From contig NC_080171.1 of assembly GCF_950295315.1 (NCBI RefSeq), positions 99,425,445-99,489,444 of the forward strand: a DNA stretch of 64,000 nucleotides, in the 5' to 3' direction. Origin of the DNA: Erinaceus europaeus (lineage: Eukaryota; Chordata; Mammalia; Eulipotyphla; Erinaceidae). The notes under the pieces are model-generated. The model made no database searches and was not told the DNA's origin. It saw only the letters and a program-made list of their open reading frames with translations. The translations under genes and the position numbers were made by a program. Shown piece after piece: positions 32,116-43,330 of the stretch (positions are counted from its first letter, which is position 1; every line of letters begins with the position of its first letter).

Positions 32116-32338
32116 TCTCAAAGGGCATGAAAAGATGGAGCCAGGAGTCCCACTGGAGAGAATCACTTTCACTTGACTTCCACTGCAGTCATGTCCCCTA
32201 GGTGACATCGTGGGTCCTAGTGAAGAACAAGTGACCCCAAGCTCCTGGGTTAGTCACTACCCTGCCCTAGTAACCTGAGAAAGTCTCTTAGTAGTGTCTG
32301 TCTGGCCTGCCCTCGACCATTGCCCATTATCATTGCAG

Positions 32339-32405
32339 GTTAATTTTGTTGCAGCTATTGATGTGTATGAAGATGGAGACGCTGGTCTGCTCTTGTGTTA
32401 CAACT
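32339..32405 (+). CDS. GARNL3: GARNL3 coding exon, CNH domain
   Basis: The smallest exon in the window, 22 codons plus one base (phase 0 to phase 1). Acceptor CATTGCAG, donor GTAAGT. It encodes VNFVAAIDVYEDGDAGLLLC and then YN, with the split codon completing a tyrosine in the next exon. This is a propeller strand with a short acidic turn (YEDGDAG). Easily missed because it is far from its neighbours (7.5 kb and 6.9 kb). Confidence 0.92.
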
Positions 32406-32639
32406 GTAAGTCAAAGATGCATTTCTAACTTTATTTACAAAAGAAAATGTGCTCAGGGTTGGGGTTACACAGGTCAGCTAGGCAGGGCCCTGCCCTCTGG
32501 TCATGGATGGAAAGAAAAACAGGGGGGGGGAAACAGGTCAGTGGGGCAGTGACTCACTTCCCCAGGAGCTGCTCACACAGCAGCTGAGTGAAGCACGTGT
32601 TTCCTTCCTTGGAGGAGGAAACAGCTGAGCTGAATGCTG

Positions 32640-33910
32640 AGTTCCACAGGAATTGTCCAGGTGAAGACAGGGAAATAGGAGATTAGAGGACAGCAGAGGA
32701 GGCAAAGCAGGGAGGGAGCAGAGGGTGGCTGGGAGGGGCATCATCCTGGCTGGGGAAGTGGTCAGTTGAGGGGTTTTGAAAAGGAACTCTAGCAGCAGGG
32801 TGGTTAACAGAGAGGAGCAGCGCCAAGTTGATCCAGGGAGTTCAGTTAAATGACAGGCTTAGGACAGCAATCTAGGGCAGAGGTGATAAGAAGCAGGAAA
32901 GTAGTGATAGGGATTGGTACTTGTGATTATTCTGAGTTGTGTGGGAAGATGCTTTGGAGCCTGAGGAAGGCAGGAGGGGAAGTTCAGGTGGCAGGCAGCT
33001 TCCTGGTTAGGGTTGCAGATAGGTGCCTTCACTAGGGCAGGACTGTGAACTGAGGAGCCTCTATGAGGAAGAAATCCTCAGCGCTGAATGAAGAGGTTGA
33101 GTCTGGGATGTTCAGAAGGTGTCCCAAAGAGGGGTACACAGGAAGGAGATCCATAGACAAGTGTAAGGAGAAAGAACTGGATTGCAAGTCCTAAGAAGCA
33201 CATTAGGCTCAAGGCCATCAACAATGGGACGGGAGGGAGTCGGGCTGTAGCGCAGCGGGTTAAGCGCAGGTGGCGCAAAGCATAAAGATCCCGGTTCGAA
33301 CCCCGGCTCCCCACCTGCAGGGGAGTGGCTTCACAGGCGGTGAAGCAGGTCTGCAGGTGTCTATCTTTCTCTCCTCCTCTCTGTCTTCCCCTCCTCTCTC
33401 CATTTCTCTTTGTCCTATCCAACAACGACGACAACAACAATAATAACTACAACAATAAAACAACAAGGGCAACAAAAGGAAATAAATAAAATAAATAAAT
33501 ATTTTAAAAAAGAATGCTCCTTAAAAAAAAAAACAATGGGAGGGGAAAGATGATGACAGTCTTCAGCAAAGCTGACACTGAAGCTGACACTGCCTGCTAG
33601 AGGGACAGCGAAGAAGCAGGCAGAGAGGTGTGGCGGAGGGCAGAGAAAGAGAATGAAGTCACAGAAGCCAGAGAGAGGGTCAGCAAGAAAGTTAGCTGAG
33701 GAAGATACCTGGTCTGTCATGCTTGCCACCCAGGTTTCAGTCTGGCTTCCACCACAATGGAGGAAGCTTTGGTGCTGAGATGTCTTTGTGGGTGTCTCTC
33801 CTAGCCGAAAAAGGTTTTCAAAGGCTGTGATGCCCTGGTGATGGGGGGGAATAAAAAAAGTCAAAAGTCAGGAGAGAAGAAAGTTAGAGGGAGTGGGCCA
33901 GGAAAGTGCC
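32640..33910 (+). repeat. Probable old interspersed repeat, interrupted by a SINE
   Basis: G/A-rich sequence (aggaactctagcagcagggt, agaagcaggcagagaggtgt, gaatgaagtcacagaagcca) resembling an ancient mammalian repeat also suspected at 22790-23120. I cannot assign a class. Confidence 0.3.
33235..33531 (+). mobile_element. Type A SINE with TSD
   Basis: ggagtcgggctgtagcgcag head; flanks aacaatgggacggga (33220-33234) and aacaatgggagggga (33532-33546). Confidence 0.9.
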
Positions 33911-34171
33911 CTGCAGAGACTTACTCTTACATGATTCTACTTGGGGACAAAGATCGGCTTGATTTGATTTAGCAGAGTTTCCAGATGCTAGTACCCTGGG
34001 CGAGAGTTCAGGGACACAGTGCTGGTCTGGTCTCTTGAGTTTAGGATGGGACTGCCAGCTCTCTGTGCAAGCTCTGTGCAAGGATCTTCCAAGATCCTTT
34101 TCTCTGGGCAACAAACTTCTAGTGACATCTGTCATATGGAATTTTTTGCAAGTGTCATTTGTCTTTTCTTT

Positions 34172-34461
34172 CTTTCTTTTTTTTCTTTATTTTATTTATT
34201 TATTCCCTTTTGTTGCCCTTGTTGTTTTATTGTTGTAGTTATTATTGTTGTTGTCATCATTGTTGGATAGGACAGAGAGAAATGGAGAGAGGGAGGGGAA
34301 GACAGAGAGGGGAAGAGAAAGATAGACACCTGCAGACCTGCTTCACCGCCTGTGAAGCCACTCCCCTGCAGGTGGGGAGCCGGGGTTCGAACCGGGATCC
34401 TTATGCCGGTCCTTGTGCTTTGCGCTACCTGCGCTTAACCCGCTGCACTACAGCCTGACTC
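34172..34461 (-). mobile_element. Type A SINE, reverse
   Basis: Very well preserved body: cttcaccgcctgtgaagcca, ccggggttcgaaccgggatc, head end cactacagcctgactcccc. Confidence 0.92.
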
Positions 34462-35104
34462 CCCTTTTTTTCTTTTCTTAAACATCCTTACGTTGAAATT
34501 GAAAGCTCTGCCCACCTGTGAGGGGAATAAGTAGTGGAAGCCAGAACTGCTGACCCAAACCAGCAATGTTGGCAGGAGTATGGGGGGGGGGGGATACAGG
34601 AGACACCTCGGCACAGCCCTTCACCCATCTGTAGCTTTTGCCCTGTCAGATCCTTTTGAGATGTCCTGCCTAGAGTCAGGAGAGTCTGATGTAACCTCTG
34701 TGTCTTATAAAGCAGTAATCTTCCACTGTCCTGTGAGAATGTACAGCAGTCTCCCATCTCAGCAATAGGCATTTAAGGACCCCAGTGGATGCCTGAAGCA
34801 TCAGGTAGGGGAACCCTACATAAAGTGTGTTTTCCCTGTACATGCCTACCTAGGATAAAGCTTGACCTAAAAATCAGGCATAGTAGGAGAGTAAAAACAA
34901 CAGTAATAGAACAGTATCTACCACTATAATAAAAGTATGAGTATACAGGTTTTCTCTCTGTGTGCCTAGTATTTTCAGCCCACAGTTGAGTGTAAGCAAT
35001 GGAAACTGGAAATCAAATCCTTCAATAAGTACAGACCACTGAACTAATAGAACGACTTATCGGGAAAGAAGAAACTGGGCCTAGCCTTGTTCTGTTTTTA
35101 CTAC
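34462..35104. other. Intron, no recognised element
   Basis: Contains a G-run near 34580-34591. No gene or named repeat is seen. Confidence 0.5.
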
Positions 35105-35234
35105 AGTGAGTTCACTAAGGGAGAAACAATATCCTCCTTCCCAATTGAAAAGATCTTGGATGATTGGTTCTCCTGCCTCCTGTACCCACACTTTATCTCC
35201 TATTCCCCTGAATGCACTAAAGTGTAATTACCAG

Positions 35235-35237
<3 letters not shown>

Positions 35238-35290
<53 letters not shown>
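35238..35290. repeat. (CA)n microsatellite
   Basis: About 27 pure CA units. Frames through it are artefacts. Confidence 0.97.
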
Positions 35291-35293
<3 letters not shown>

Positions 35294-35621
35294 TTCCATT
35301 CCCTTCACACTGCGTTTCCCTTCTCCACTGGATCTTTCCCAACAAGCTTTCTCTACATCTACTTACTCCTTCCCATTCTCTCTCAAGACTTTTGATAATG
35401 CTTCTGCTCCTCTCCTTTTCCAAGAAACCTGCTTTTGTCACAGGGACCCAGCAAACTCCACCTTGCTATGGGTCCTGCTTGTGCTGTCTGAGGTGTCTCT
35501 CAGAACCCTATACCCCCTAGATTTTCTTCTGCCTTTCCGGGCATCTCTCAGTCTCTGCTTGTTTCTGCTTCCCATTTTATAATATCTCTAGTCTTATGTT
35601 TCTAAATTACACCTTTTTAAA

Positions 35622-35899
35622 TTTATTTTTATTGCCACTAGGGTTATGGCTGGAGCTCAGTGCTTCCATCATGAATCCACCACTCCTGGCAACCTTTTTC
35701 TTTCTTTTTTTCTTTATTTTATAGGACAGAGAGAGATTGAGATGGGGGGAAGAGAGGGAGAGAGAGAGAGAGAGACACCTGCAGTACTTGCATCACTCAT
35801 CATGAAGCTACTTCTCTGTACCTGGGGAGTGGAGGCTCAAACCCAGGGCCTTGGTAGTGTGTGTGCTTAACTAGGTGCCACACCGCCTCCCCCCCCCCC
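35622..35899 (-). mobile_element. Type B SINE with 3' module, reverse
   Basis: attgccactagggttatggc (module), acctgcagtacttgcatcac, head end aggtgccacaccgcctcccc. Confidence 0.8.
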
Positions 35900-36282
35900 A
35901 TGCCATCTTTATCTAATGACTCTCTTTAAGCCCCAGACTTGAAGGTCAGCAGATCACCAGTGTCACTGCTAGGAGATGCAGGGGCAGTGACGCATCCAAG
36001 CTCAGCTCTAGACCTTTCCTTCAGACTTCTCTTCTGAAAGTCTCCTCATCCCAGTACCTGGGACCCTTCACTCCTTCAGAAGTTCATGTCAGAAACGGCA
36101 ACTTTCCTTTATCTCTACATTTCACATTGCACATTTGACTCCTCAGCGAATCTTATGTCTCATGTTTCTGTACAACGAAAATCTGCCCGCTTCCAGCACC
36201 TTCACTGCAATTGCTCTGGTCCAGATAAAACCTGGAGACTTTTCCCACAGGACACAGGTGCTCCCTGATGATGTCATTTATA

Positions 36283-36308
36283 TGTATATATATATATATA
36301 TATATATT
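36283..36308. repeat. (TA)n microsatellite
   Basis: Short TA dinucleotide run. Confidence 0.9.
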
Positions 36309-36605
36309 TGTGCCCTCATCTTGGGGTCATCCTGAAGATACTAGAACATTCCCTCCACTAGGCATTGTTCTTGCTGTTGTCTCTTCATGGAATATACACC
36401 CCAAAATTCCTCACAGCTCCTCTACTTCCTTTAGGCCTATTCTTTGAGTTCACCTTCCAGTAAGGCCTTCTTTTTCCTATATCACCCAGCCCCTGTTCAT
36501 TACTCTAGTTCCATTTAGAACTTACCCACCAGTCAACATACTAGATAGCTTTCATATTTATCTTGTTAATTGCCCACCCATCCTCTCTAATGTGTAAATT
36601 TTGAG

Positions 36606-36822
36606 GGGGCTGGAGAGATAGCTAACTGGACAGGGCATGTGCTTTGCTGAGCCTGTGGCCCAGATTTGAGCTCCTGGTACCACATGGGAAGTACTATGGC
36701 ACTGGGGGAAGCTCTCAGGCTGTGATGTTTCTCCTTCTCTCTGCTATTCCTTTATGAATGAAAAGGCAGCCTGAAGCCTTAACATAGCACATGTGTAAGC
36801 CTCCTGTTGTGGGGAAAAAGCA
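36606..36822 (+). mobile_element. Type G SINE inside L2 relic
   Basis: ggctggagagatagctaact head, tgggggaagctctcaggctg, atgaatgaaaaggcagcctg. Confidence 0.75.
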
Positions 36823-37222
36823 AGTTTCAAGAGGGCAGGGATTTGTATATATTTGATAGAGTGCTAAAACCCCACCAGGAAAGGACACAGTAGTGTTGTG
36901 TTCCTACTGGTCACTTACATGTCTTCTCTCTACTCCTCTCTCCTTCCACCTCCCACCAAGGGAAAGCAAACTGCTGCCAGGCCTGAGGGGAAATCTGAGG
37001 CCAGGTATGTGAGGGTGGCTTGTTCATACCTAGGGGCCAGGAGGCCGCCCCCTTCTGGGCCTGTCTCCAAGTGAAGCAGCCTGTCTGTGACAGAATCACA
37101 CAGGCCTGGATGAGATGGCCCAAATCAGTTCAAAACTGTCCCCTTCCCTTTTAAACTGAAGCAGCCTCAGGGACTCCAATCTCCAAAAACTACAAGAGGT
37201 GATCTTTGCATCTAAGGAGAGC

Positions 37223-37335
37223 AGGTACCTGAGTTCAGTGATTTAGAAGACTGAGCAAGCATGATTCTTGAACCCCAGAGCTGCGATATGTGTTCCCATG
37301 CAATGTGCTGGTGTCCATGCCTGGCTCTCCCCCAA
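37223..37335 (+). mobile_element. Type C-like SINE remnant
   Basis: gtacctgagttcagtgattt and gattcttgaaccccagagct; weak resemblance. Confidence 0.4.
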
Positions 37336-37459
37336 GTAGTGACCTCACTGGAACTGTGGGCAGTGCCTTTCACTATTGTGTTCTCAGAGCCTAAAGCGAG
37401 CCTGGTACTAGAAAGGCCAGGCTAAGGGGTATGAAGGGGGGTCAGGGTGGATGCTGAAA

Positions 37460-37733
37460 GTCTGTGGAGACACAGAATAGGCTGGTGGTTGTCTAGGCTA
37501 GAGGTGAGGGATAGAGAGTGACTATTTAGTAAGCACGAGGTGTTTTTTCGTTTGGTTGGTTTTTTGCTTTCTTTCTTAGGGTGATGAAAATACTATAAAA
37601 TTAGATTACGATAATGCCATACATACCACTCTGTAAATGTACTAAAATTCATTGAATTGTATGTTTGAAATGGATGGATTTTGCAACATAAATTATCAAC
37701 AAAGCTATTTTGAAAATAATCTAAAAAAATATA
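37460..37733 (+). mobile_element. Ancient L1 3'UTR
   Basis: gaataggctggtggttgtct, gtgatgaaaatactataaaa and attgaattgtatgtttgaaa are typical of old mammalian L1M-type 3'UTRs, ending near a short A-rich tract. Confidence 0.7.
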
Positions 37734-37737
37734 ATTG

Positions 37738-37924
37738 TGGGCTGGAGAGATAGATCACCAGGTAGTATATGTGTCTTGCTATGTGTACAACCCAAGTTCA
37801 AGCCCCAGCACCTATGGTAGACACACACCAGTGGATTAGCTCGCTCGCATGGCGTGCTGCTTTAGCATGAGCATGACCCGCGCTAAGCCTGGCCCCCACC
37901 ACACTGAAAGTTTCAGTTCTGTGG

Positions 37925-37957
<33 letters not shown>

Positions 37958-37970
37958 TTAAAAATTACAT
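37738..37970 (+). mobile_element. Type G SINE remnants
   Basis: First piece has ggctggagagatagatcacc and aagttcaagccccagcacct. A second begins agtggattagctcgctcgca and ends with cccaccacactgaaagtttc and (CT)n. Confidence 0.65.
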
Positions 37971-37974
37971 ATAG

Positions 37975-38092
37975 GGCAGGGAGAGAGAGTAATGGCTATG
38001 CAAACAGACCTTCATACCTGAGGCTCTGAAGTCCCAGGTTCAGTCCCTGCACCACCATAAGCCAGAGCTAAGCAGTGCTCTGATGGGGGAAA
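37975..38092 (+). mobile_element. Type D SINE
   Basis: gagagagtaatggctatgca head, gtcccaggttcagtccctgc, agccagagctaagcagtgct 3' hairpin; followed by (TA)n at 38098-38118. Confidence 0.85.
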
Positions 38093-38119
38093 AAAGTCAT
38101 ATATATATATATATATATG

Positions 38120-38265
38120 TGATGTGGGGGTGAGTGGGGGACAGTCAGCTTTGACACTGGAAAAAGATCCAGCACTGTGGTGTCACAACCTCTCTCTTTG
38201 TTTCTAGCTGAGTGGAGAAATGGCCCAGAGCAGTGAAGTTGTGCACGTATGAGGCCCCAGGTCCA
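38120..38265 (+). mobile_element. Type G SINE 3' remnant
   Basis: agatccagcactgtggtgtc with a CT-rich segment and gtgcacgtatgaggccccag. Confidence 0.5.
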
Positions 38266-38506
38266 AAAAACTAGAATTTTATGACTTAACATCATAAGCT
38301 TCTGGAATAAAAGAGTCCTTTGTTTCCTCATAGAATCTGAACTACCTGGACATGTGTCTAGAGCTTGGAGTAGGCCAGAGCTTGGAGTAGGCCAGGAACA
38401 AGATAATGAATTAACCTGGCCATAACCTAATTCTGACTCAGATTCACCAAGGTGACACAGGCTTTAAGTTTCCCTAAAAATATATTGGGCATAGAAAGAC
38501 ACATGA

Positions 38507-38797
38507 GGGAGTTGGGCGGTAGCGCAGTGGGTTAAGCACACATGGTGTGAAGCACAAGGACTAGTGTAAGGATCCCGGTTCCAGCCCCCAGCTCCCCACC
38601 TGCAGGGGAGTCAATTCACAAGTAATGAAGCAGGTCTACAGGTGTCTCTTTCTCTCCCCCTCTCTGTCTTCCCCTCCTCTCTCCATTTCTCTCTGTCCTA
38701 TCCAACAACGATGACAACAACAACAGCAATAATAACTACAACAACAACAAAAAAAGGGCAACACAAGGGAAAATAAATATTAAAAATTTTTGAAAAA
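38507..38797 (+). mobile_element. Type A SINE with TSD
   Basis: Perfect 14-bp flanks agaaagacacatga at 38493-38506 and 38798-38811. Confidence 0.92.
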
Positions 38798-38899
38798 AGA
38801 AAGACACATGAAACTCCTAATACACTTGTCCTGCTGAGTGGGGCTCAGTACATGATCCACTTTGCAGGACGATTTCCCAACCTGAGCCTGCCATCCAGT

Positions 38900-39090
38900 G
38901 TCCCTTCAAATCCTGCCTCCACTATCTAGGGCCAGTGAAACTTTAAACAGACTCCTTCGCTTCTCCAATCCTTAATGTTCTCATCTGCAAAATGTGCATA
39001 ATAATAGTATCTGCAGGTTAAAAGATATTTTGTATCTAAACCTCAGTACTTGGCACATAGCTAATTTTTCCAAGCAGCTATTATTACTTA
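38900..39090 (+). mobile_element. MIR
   Basis: atgttctcatctgcaaaatg, gtgcataataatagtatctg and cagtacttggcacatagcta match the MIR 3' half. It lies about 190 bp upstream of an exon. Confidence 0.75.
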
Positions 39091-39281
39091 CAGGATTATT
39101 ACTCTGGCTCACTCTGCTTCCTGAGCCCCCAGAACCTGTCACCATGCCAGTACTTATATTATCTATTTATAAAGAGGGAGCAAGTAGACTATTCTTTTTG
39201 TTGTCTGCTTTTTATTTATCTAATTACAGTGATCTGTGTGTGGTGTCTAACAAAAATAAGTTGCTTGTTGTCTTGTTGCAG

Positions 39282-39389
39282 ACAGTTGCATCTATAAAAA
39301 GGTTTGCCCATTTAACGGTGGCTCTTTTTTGGTTCAACCTTCGGCATCAGATTTCCAGTTCTGTTGGAACCAGGCTCCTTATGCAATTG
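39282..39389 (+). CDS. GARNL3: GARNL3 coding exon, CNH domain
   Basis: Phase 1 both sides, acceptor TTGTTGCAG, donor GTAAGA. It encodes Y/SCIYKKVCPFNGGSFLVQP, then SASDFQFCWNQAPYAI. The FxFxWxxxPxAI pattern is the most diagnostic signature of CNH domains (in kinases: FxWxxxPxxxAY). A longer frame over 38994-39428 reads a different phase and is not the exon. Confidence 0.94.
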
Positions 39390-39894
39390 GTAAGAAAACC
39401 CTTTATCCTGATACCTCTGTTCACATAGCTATATCTGAACTGTTCCACTCTATGTAAGCAAGTCCACTCACTGGTTTGCTGCTAAATTGCCATAAACCAT
39501 GTCGGTGTGAGGAGTATGCACAGTGTTCTATTTCTTCTTTAATTGTCCTTCCTTTTGCTCCCCTTAGGGAACTATTGTCTTCTGTTCCTCCAAGTTCTCA
39601 GTGCCTGAGCGTGTGAGCATCTGAGAGTAATTACATTTTGTTTTTCTTTTTTTTTTTTTTCCCAAGACTTAGGTACCTCTCAGGGTCACTTAATTTCAGA
39701 GCCTTGCTGTGTAAATAGTGTAGCAGAAAGCTTATCTTATACTAAAGTGTTGAAGATTTTATATAATTTACTGAATACTGTCCTGAAAGTGGGGGGGGGT
39801 TATAGAGTATTGATGGTTTCCCTTCATAATCACAGGACTGACAGGAGGCTGCAGCTCACTTCCCCTGCCCAGCATCGTGGGGGATTATCGTATA
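39390..39894. other. Intron, no recognised element
   Basis: Contains a poly(T) run near 39645-39660 and a G-run near 39791-39798. Confidence 0.5.
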
Positions 39895-40024
39895 TACCTC
39901 CAGCTCTGCTTCACTGCTTATGAAGCTTCCCCCCCACCCCCGCAGGCGGGAACCAGGGACTTGAGCCTAGGTCCTTGCACATGGTGATGTGTGTGCTCTA
40001 CTGTGTATGCCACTGCCCAGCCCC
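39895..40024 (-). mobile_element. Type B SINE, reverse, partial
   Basis: cagctctgcttcactgctta, gggaccttgagcc-like B-box region, head end ccactgcccagcccc. Confidence 0.75.
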
Positions 40025-40144
40025 AATCCTAGTGTTTTTAAGAAAGCATTTTTAGGATGCATCTGCGGAGATAGTATTTCACTAAGTTTAAGGTAGTGCT
40101 CAGGAATCAGCATTTAAAGCACTTCAAGTACTGGGCATGCACTA

Positions 40145-40149
40145 TATAA

Positions 40150-40181
<32 letters not shown>
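40145..40181. repeat. (TA)n microsatellite
   Basis: TA run of about 35 bp. Confidence 0.92.
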
Positions 40182-40187
<6 letters not shown>

Positions 40188-40283
40188 TAAAAAAATAAAT
40201 AGGGGTGCAAAGCTCACAGTAAAGAAGGGACGTGTTCAACCCACTGTGCAGATAAAATCGATCAAACGAAGCTACATATGTTA

Positions 40284-40318
40284 CACACACACACACGCAC
40301 ACGCACACGCGTGCGCAC
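40284..40318. repeat. (AC/GC)n alternating purine-pyrimidine tract
   Basis: acacacacacacgcacacgc followed by acacgcgtgcgcac, strictly alternating and so capable of left-handed conformations; that is inference. Confidence 0.85.
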
Positions 40319-40319
40319 G

Positions 40320-41251
40320 GCCCCAAGCACTAGGCTTGAAAAGGAGTCATGAGGAGGACATGGCTAACTGGAAAAGCAGAAGAAATGTTTAAACTTTGTT
40401 ATGTAAGGGGTGACAGAATATAGGGATGTTCAATCTGAGAGAGGCTGCCTTCCAGCTACTGGAAAGAGAATCTGGTCCATACCCTGTTTTGTATGGCCAT
40501 GAAGGAATTACATAGCGACAAAGTTTAACCTGATATATACCTTCTGTTGAGGGGGTGAGGGAGTCAGTCAGAAGGATCCCCTTTTGTTCTATTGAGTTCC
40601 TTGCTGCTTTGTTTGAAATGAATGTTAAAGGACACGTGTTCAGGTGTATGGTTTCTAAATTCATTATTCGTCGTGCAAAGTAAAGTTAAGAAAAAGTCTC
40701 GGGACATAGATTCCCTGAGGGTCTCTGGGCTTCATCTATTATGGCAAGAGCCCAAGAAAGAGACCTAGGCCAAAAAACCCAAGGCCAAAGACCCCTCTTT
40801 GTCCAAGCCCCTTTACTTTAAGCCCCTTCTTAAGTCACACGGAGGCCCACTTTTCATTGGCCCTATGGAGTAAACTCCTCCCCCTTCATATAGTGCTGAG
40901 AAAAGAGGGAAAGGGAACCCTTTACCAAGTGGTCTCTGTCCCACGTGTGCAAACTCAGTGAAAACAAAATATGCTAGTGTGCGTCCCAGTTCCATGTGTG
41001 CAACTCCAGTGACTCTCCAGGATCCCCTGTGTCCTGCATCTCCCCTCAGCACTTCCATTGCTGCATTGGTGGCTAAGAACTCTGGACTAAACTGCCTCAT
41101 TTCAAAACCCAGATCTACTTTCAACTTAATAGACAAAATTAAAGGTGTAATTCTGAACTCCCAGGTTATTTGTCTGCAGGAAAGAAATAGTCTGACTACC
41201 TTATAGGCTGGCTGGTGCCACCAAATAATCTAAGGCACAAAAAGCCATTAA
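40320..41251. other. Unclassified intronic block
   Basis: About 930 bp without SINEs, unusual here. I recognise no repeat family. Open frames 40389-41206 on both strands have no motifs. Confidence 0.35.
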
Positions 41252-41262
41252 TACTTACTAGA

Positions 41263-41302
41263 GGCTGTAAGCCATTAATCCCCCCAATAAAGAAAAAAAC
41301 AC
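41263..41302 (+). mobile_element. Very short (about 40 bp) L1 3'-end insertion with TSD
   Basis: ggctgtaagccattaatccc followed by cccaataaagaaaaaaacac is the last part of the L1 3'UTR plus A-tail. Flanked by tacttactaga at 41252-41262 and 41303-41313. Confidence 0.8.
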
Positions 41303-41357
41303 TACTTACTAGATACTCAATATATCACAGTAATGGTGATGATCCCGTGGTGATCAT

Positions 41358-41424
41358 GAAAAAATGATTATGTCTGCTTTGTAGACAGATAAAAAATGAG
41401 CATGTCTGCTTTGTACACAGATAA
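41358..41424. repeat. Imperfect tandem duplication, about 33-bp unit
   Basis: aaatgattatgtctgctttg...cagataa is followed by aaatgagcatgtctgctttg...cagataa. Confidence 0.8.
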
Positions 41425-41699
41425 GTAGCTTCTACTCACCGAAAGCTGAAAATTGAGCAGTGTGATTTTAGTCCTTTATATATATAGTTAAGGAGTAGTT
41501 CTAAAATAGAGGCAGGACTAAAGAGGAATCAACAGCTAGTCCTACCTAGCCAGAAGGGACCCTTGCAAGTACTTACTAGTTTATTAGTTTCTTTCACTAA
41601 AGTGATTTTTCTAGAACCCAAATCAATGAAATAAGTTGTGCTGGGTCAAGTAGCATATGACCTAGACTACAGGGAAACTGGCTATACACTATGGCCACT

Positions 41700-41838
41700 T
41701 TTTTTTTTCTTTCAGAGAGAGGGCAGGGAAGAAACCACAGCACCAAAGATTCCTTAACGCAGTGGGAGGCCTGACTCAAACCTGGGTCATGAACATGGCA
41801 AAGCGGTGAACTATCTAAATGAGCTATTTTGCTGACTT
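41700..41838 (-). mobile_element. Type G SINE, reverse
   Basis: gcagtgggaggcctgactca, caaacctgggtcatgaacat and actatctaaatgagctattt in reverse type G order. Confidence 0.65.
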
Positions 41839-42031
41839 TAGAAGCATTTTCTTAGAAGAGAGGTCTTTCTCCTTAGAGTTGGGGGCTAGCACCAGTGAAG
41901 GAAGAAGTGAAGCAACCAGAGTAAAGGGAGAAGTGAAAGTTTCTGAAGAAGTGAGGATGAACTTAGGCTGGACCTGGCACCTCTCCAACCACCCGCAGGG
42001 ATGTGGGCTGATGCATCTCTTTCCCTTGCAG

Positions 42032-42150
42032 TCTGTGCATTTCCATACCTCCTAGCCTTCACCACTGACTCCATGGAGATACGCCTGGTGGTGAACGGGA
42101 ACCTGGTCCATACCTCAGTGGTACCCCAGCTGCAGCTCGTGGCATCCAGG
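42032..42150 (+). CDS. GARNL3: GARNL3 coding exon, end of CNH domain
   Basis: Phase 1 to phase 0, acceptor TTCCCTTGCAG, donor GTGAGT. It encodes V/CAFPYLLAFTTDSMEIRLVV through NGNLVHTSVV to PQLQLVASR. The run PYLLAFTTDSMEIRLVVNGNLV is the classic last CNH blade (PYLLAxxxxxIEVRxxxxGxLV), which makes this a strong family marker. Confidence 0.95.
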
Positions 42151-42279
42151 GTGAGTAAAGCCAGGGTGTCCTTCTGTCTGAGGGATTCTGGGAGCCCCAG
42201 GTACCCTGAGGTTACAGAGAAGCACTGACCCTCCTCACAAACAAGTAGACTGGTGATTCCAACCTGACACGCATGCCAA

Positions 42280-42480
42280 AATGACAAAAGTGAGGTAATA
42301 ATTGTGTTGGGGTAGGAAAGAAATCCTGCATGCCTCTGGTTTCTGCCGAGGTTGAACATAGAAATAAGCATGGAGTAGATTGGTAAGAGAAAAAGTCAAC
42401 AGAAACTTATTAATCATATATACACATGGAAGAGACCCAGAAGATCTAAGGAACTAACCACATGACCCTACATGCTACAT
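42280..42480 (+). repeat. LTR-like repeat, copy 1
   Basis: aataagcatggagtagattg, acttattaatcatatataca and aaccacatgacc are similar to parts of the segment 46080-46210, suggesting two copies of one LTR-like family. Confidence 0.35.
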
Positions 42481-42540
42481 TTGCTGTTTACTGTGGTACC
42501 TCATATTTCCACAATTCTTCTACCAGGCCAGTTCTTTCCC

Positions 42541-42695
42541 ATTCTGTTTATTAATTCAGACAGAGAGAAAGAGACAAGGAAGGGAAGAATCCCCACAACA
42601 CAACACTGCTCAGTATCCATGTGGACCTAGGCTCAAACCAGAGGCTTCTTGCATAGTTGGGTACACACCCTACCCAGTGAGCTGTCTCCCAGGCC
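42541..42695 (-). mobile_element. Type B-like SINE, reverse, diverged
   Basis: tttattaattcagacagaga tail side, ctaggctcaaaccagaggct, head end gagctgtctcccaggcc. Confidence 0.6.
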
Positions 42696-42723
42696 AAACA
42701 CCATCTTTAAATAGCTTTGCTCA

Positions 42724-43017
42724 GGAGCCGGGCGGTAGCGCAACGGGTTAAGCACACGTGGTGCAAAGCGCAAGGACTGGCTTAAGGATCCCGATTCGAG
42801 TCCCTGGCTCCCCACCTGCAGTGAAGTCACTTCACAGGTGGTGAAGCAGGTCTGTAGGTGTCTATCTTTCCTTCCCCCCCCACCTCTGTCTTCCCCTCCT
42901 CTCTCCATTTCTCTCTGTCCTATCCAACAACGACGACATCAATAACAACAACAATAGTAACTACAACAACAATAAAAAACAAGGGCAACAAAAGAGAAAA
43001 TAAATAAATATAAAAAA
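42724..43017 (+). mobile_element. Type A SINE with TSD
   Basis: ggagccgggcggtagcgcaa head. Flanks aaatagctttgctca and aaatagctttattca at 42709-42723 and about 43018-43032. Confidence 0.9.
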
Positions 43018-43330
43018 TAAATAGCTTTATTCATACTTTAAGAAGAAAGAGAAGGTGAGTAAGGAAACCTATCCAGAAAGAGTACAGCAAATCAAAGGCA
43101 TGCAGACACAAGTTGGGTCTCTCCATTGATTAGATGGCCCACAGGAGAAGTCTTTATCATTTAAAGATAGTCTCCAACCAGCCTTTGGGGCCCCACCTAT
43201 GAAATTAACTTTTTACCAAAGTGATATTTTGGGGTGGGGTGGCAGAACTTTGCCTCCCTACAGCTGTGACCAGACTTATTGGTTGCATTTTCATATAAGG
43301 CCCTGAGGCTTTGTTTTGTTAGAGGGTGGA
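43018..43330. other. Intron, no recognised element
   Basis: Nothing I can name. Confidence 0.45.

Larger units (their letters stand above)
35105..36860 (+). mobile_element. Possible L2 relic with later insertions
   Basis: Pyrimidine-rich stretches (ctactcctacttcctttagg-like), cagtaaggccttctttttcc and later caagagggcagggatttgta follow the order of the L2 3' half. It would be interrupted by (CA)n, a type B SINE and a type G SINE. The 3' portion (36360-36860) is the better supported. Confidence 0.4.

Noticed and set aside
34180..34458. Recurring frames reading DRTERNGERRGRQRGGEKDRHL and variants at many sites
   Set aside because: These are translations of type A SINE bodies, not a protein family.
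38994..39428. 144-codon plus-strand frame covering the exon at 39282
   Set aside because: It reads a different phase from the exon that matches the CNH signature, and begins inside a MIR.
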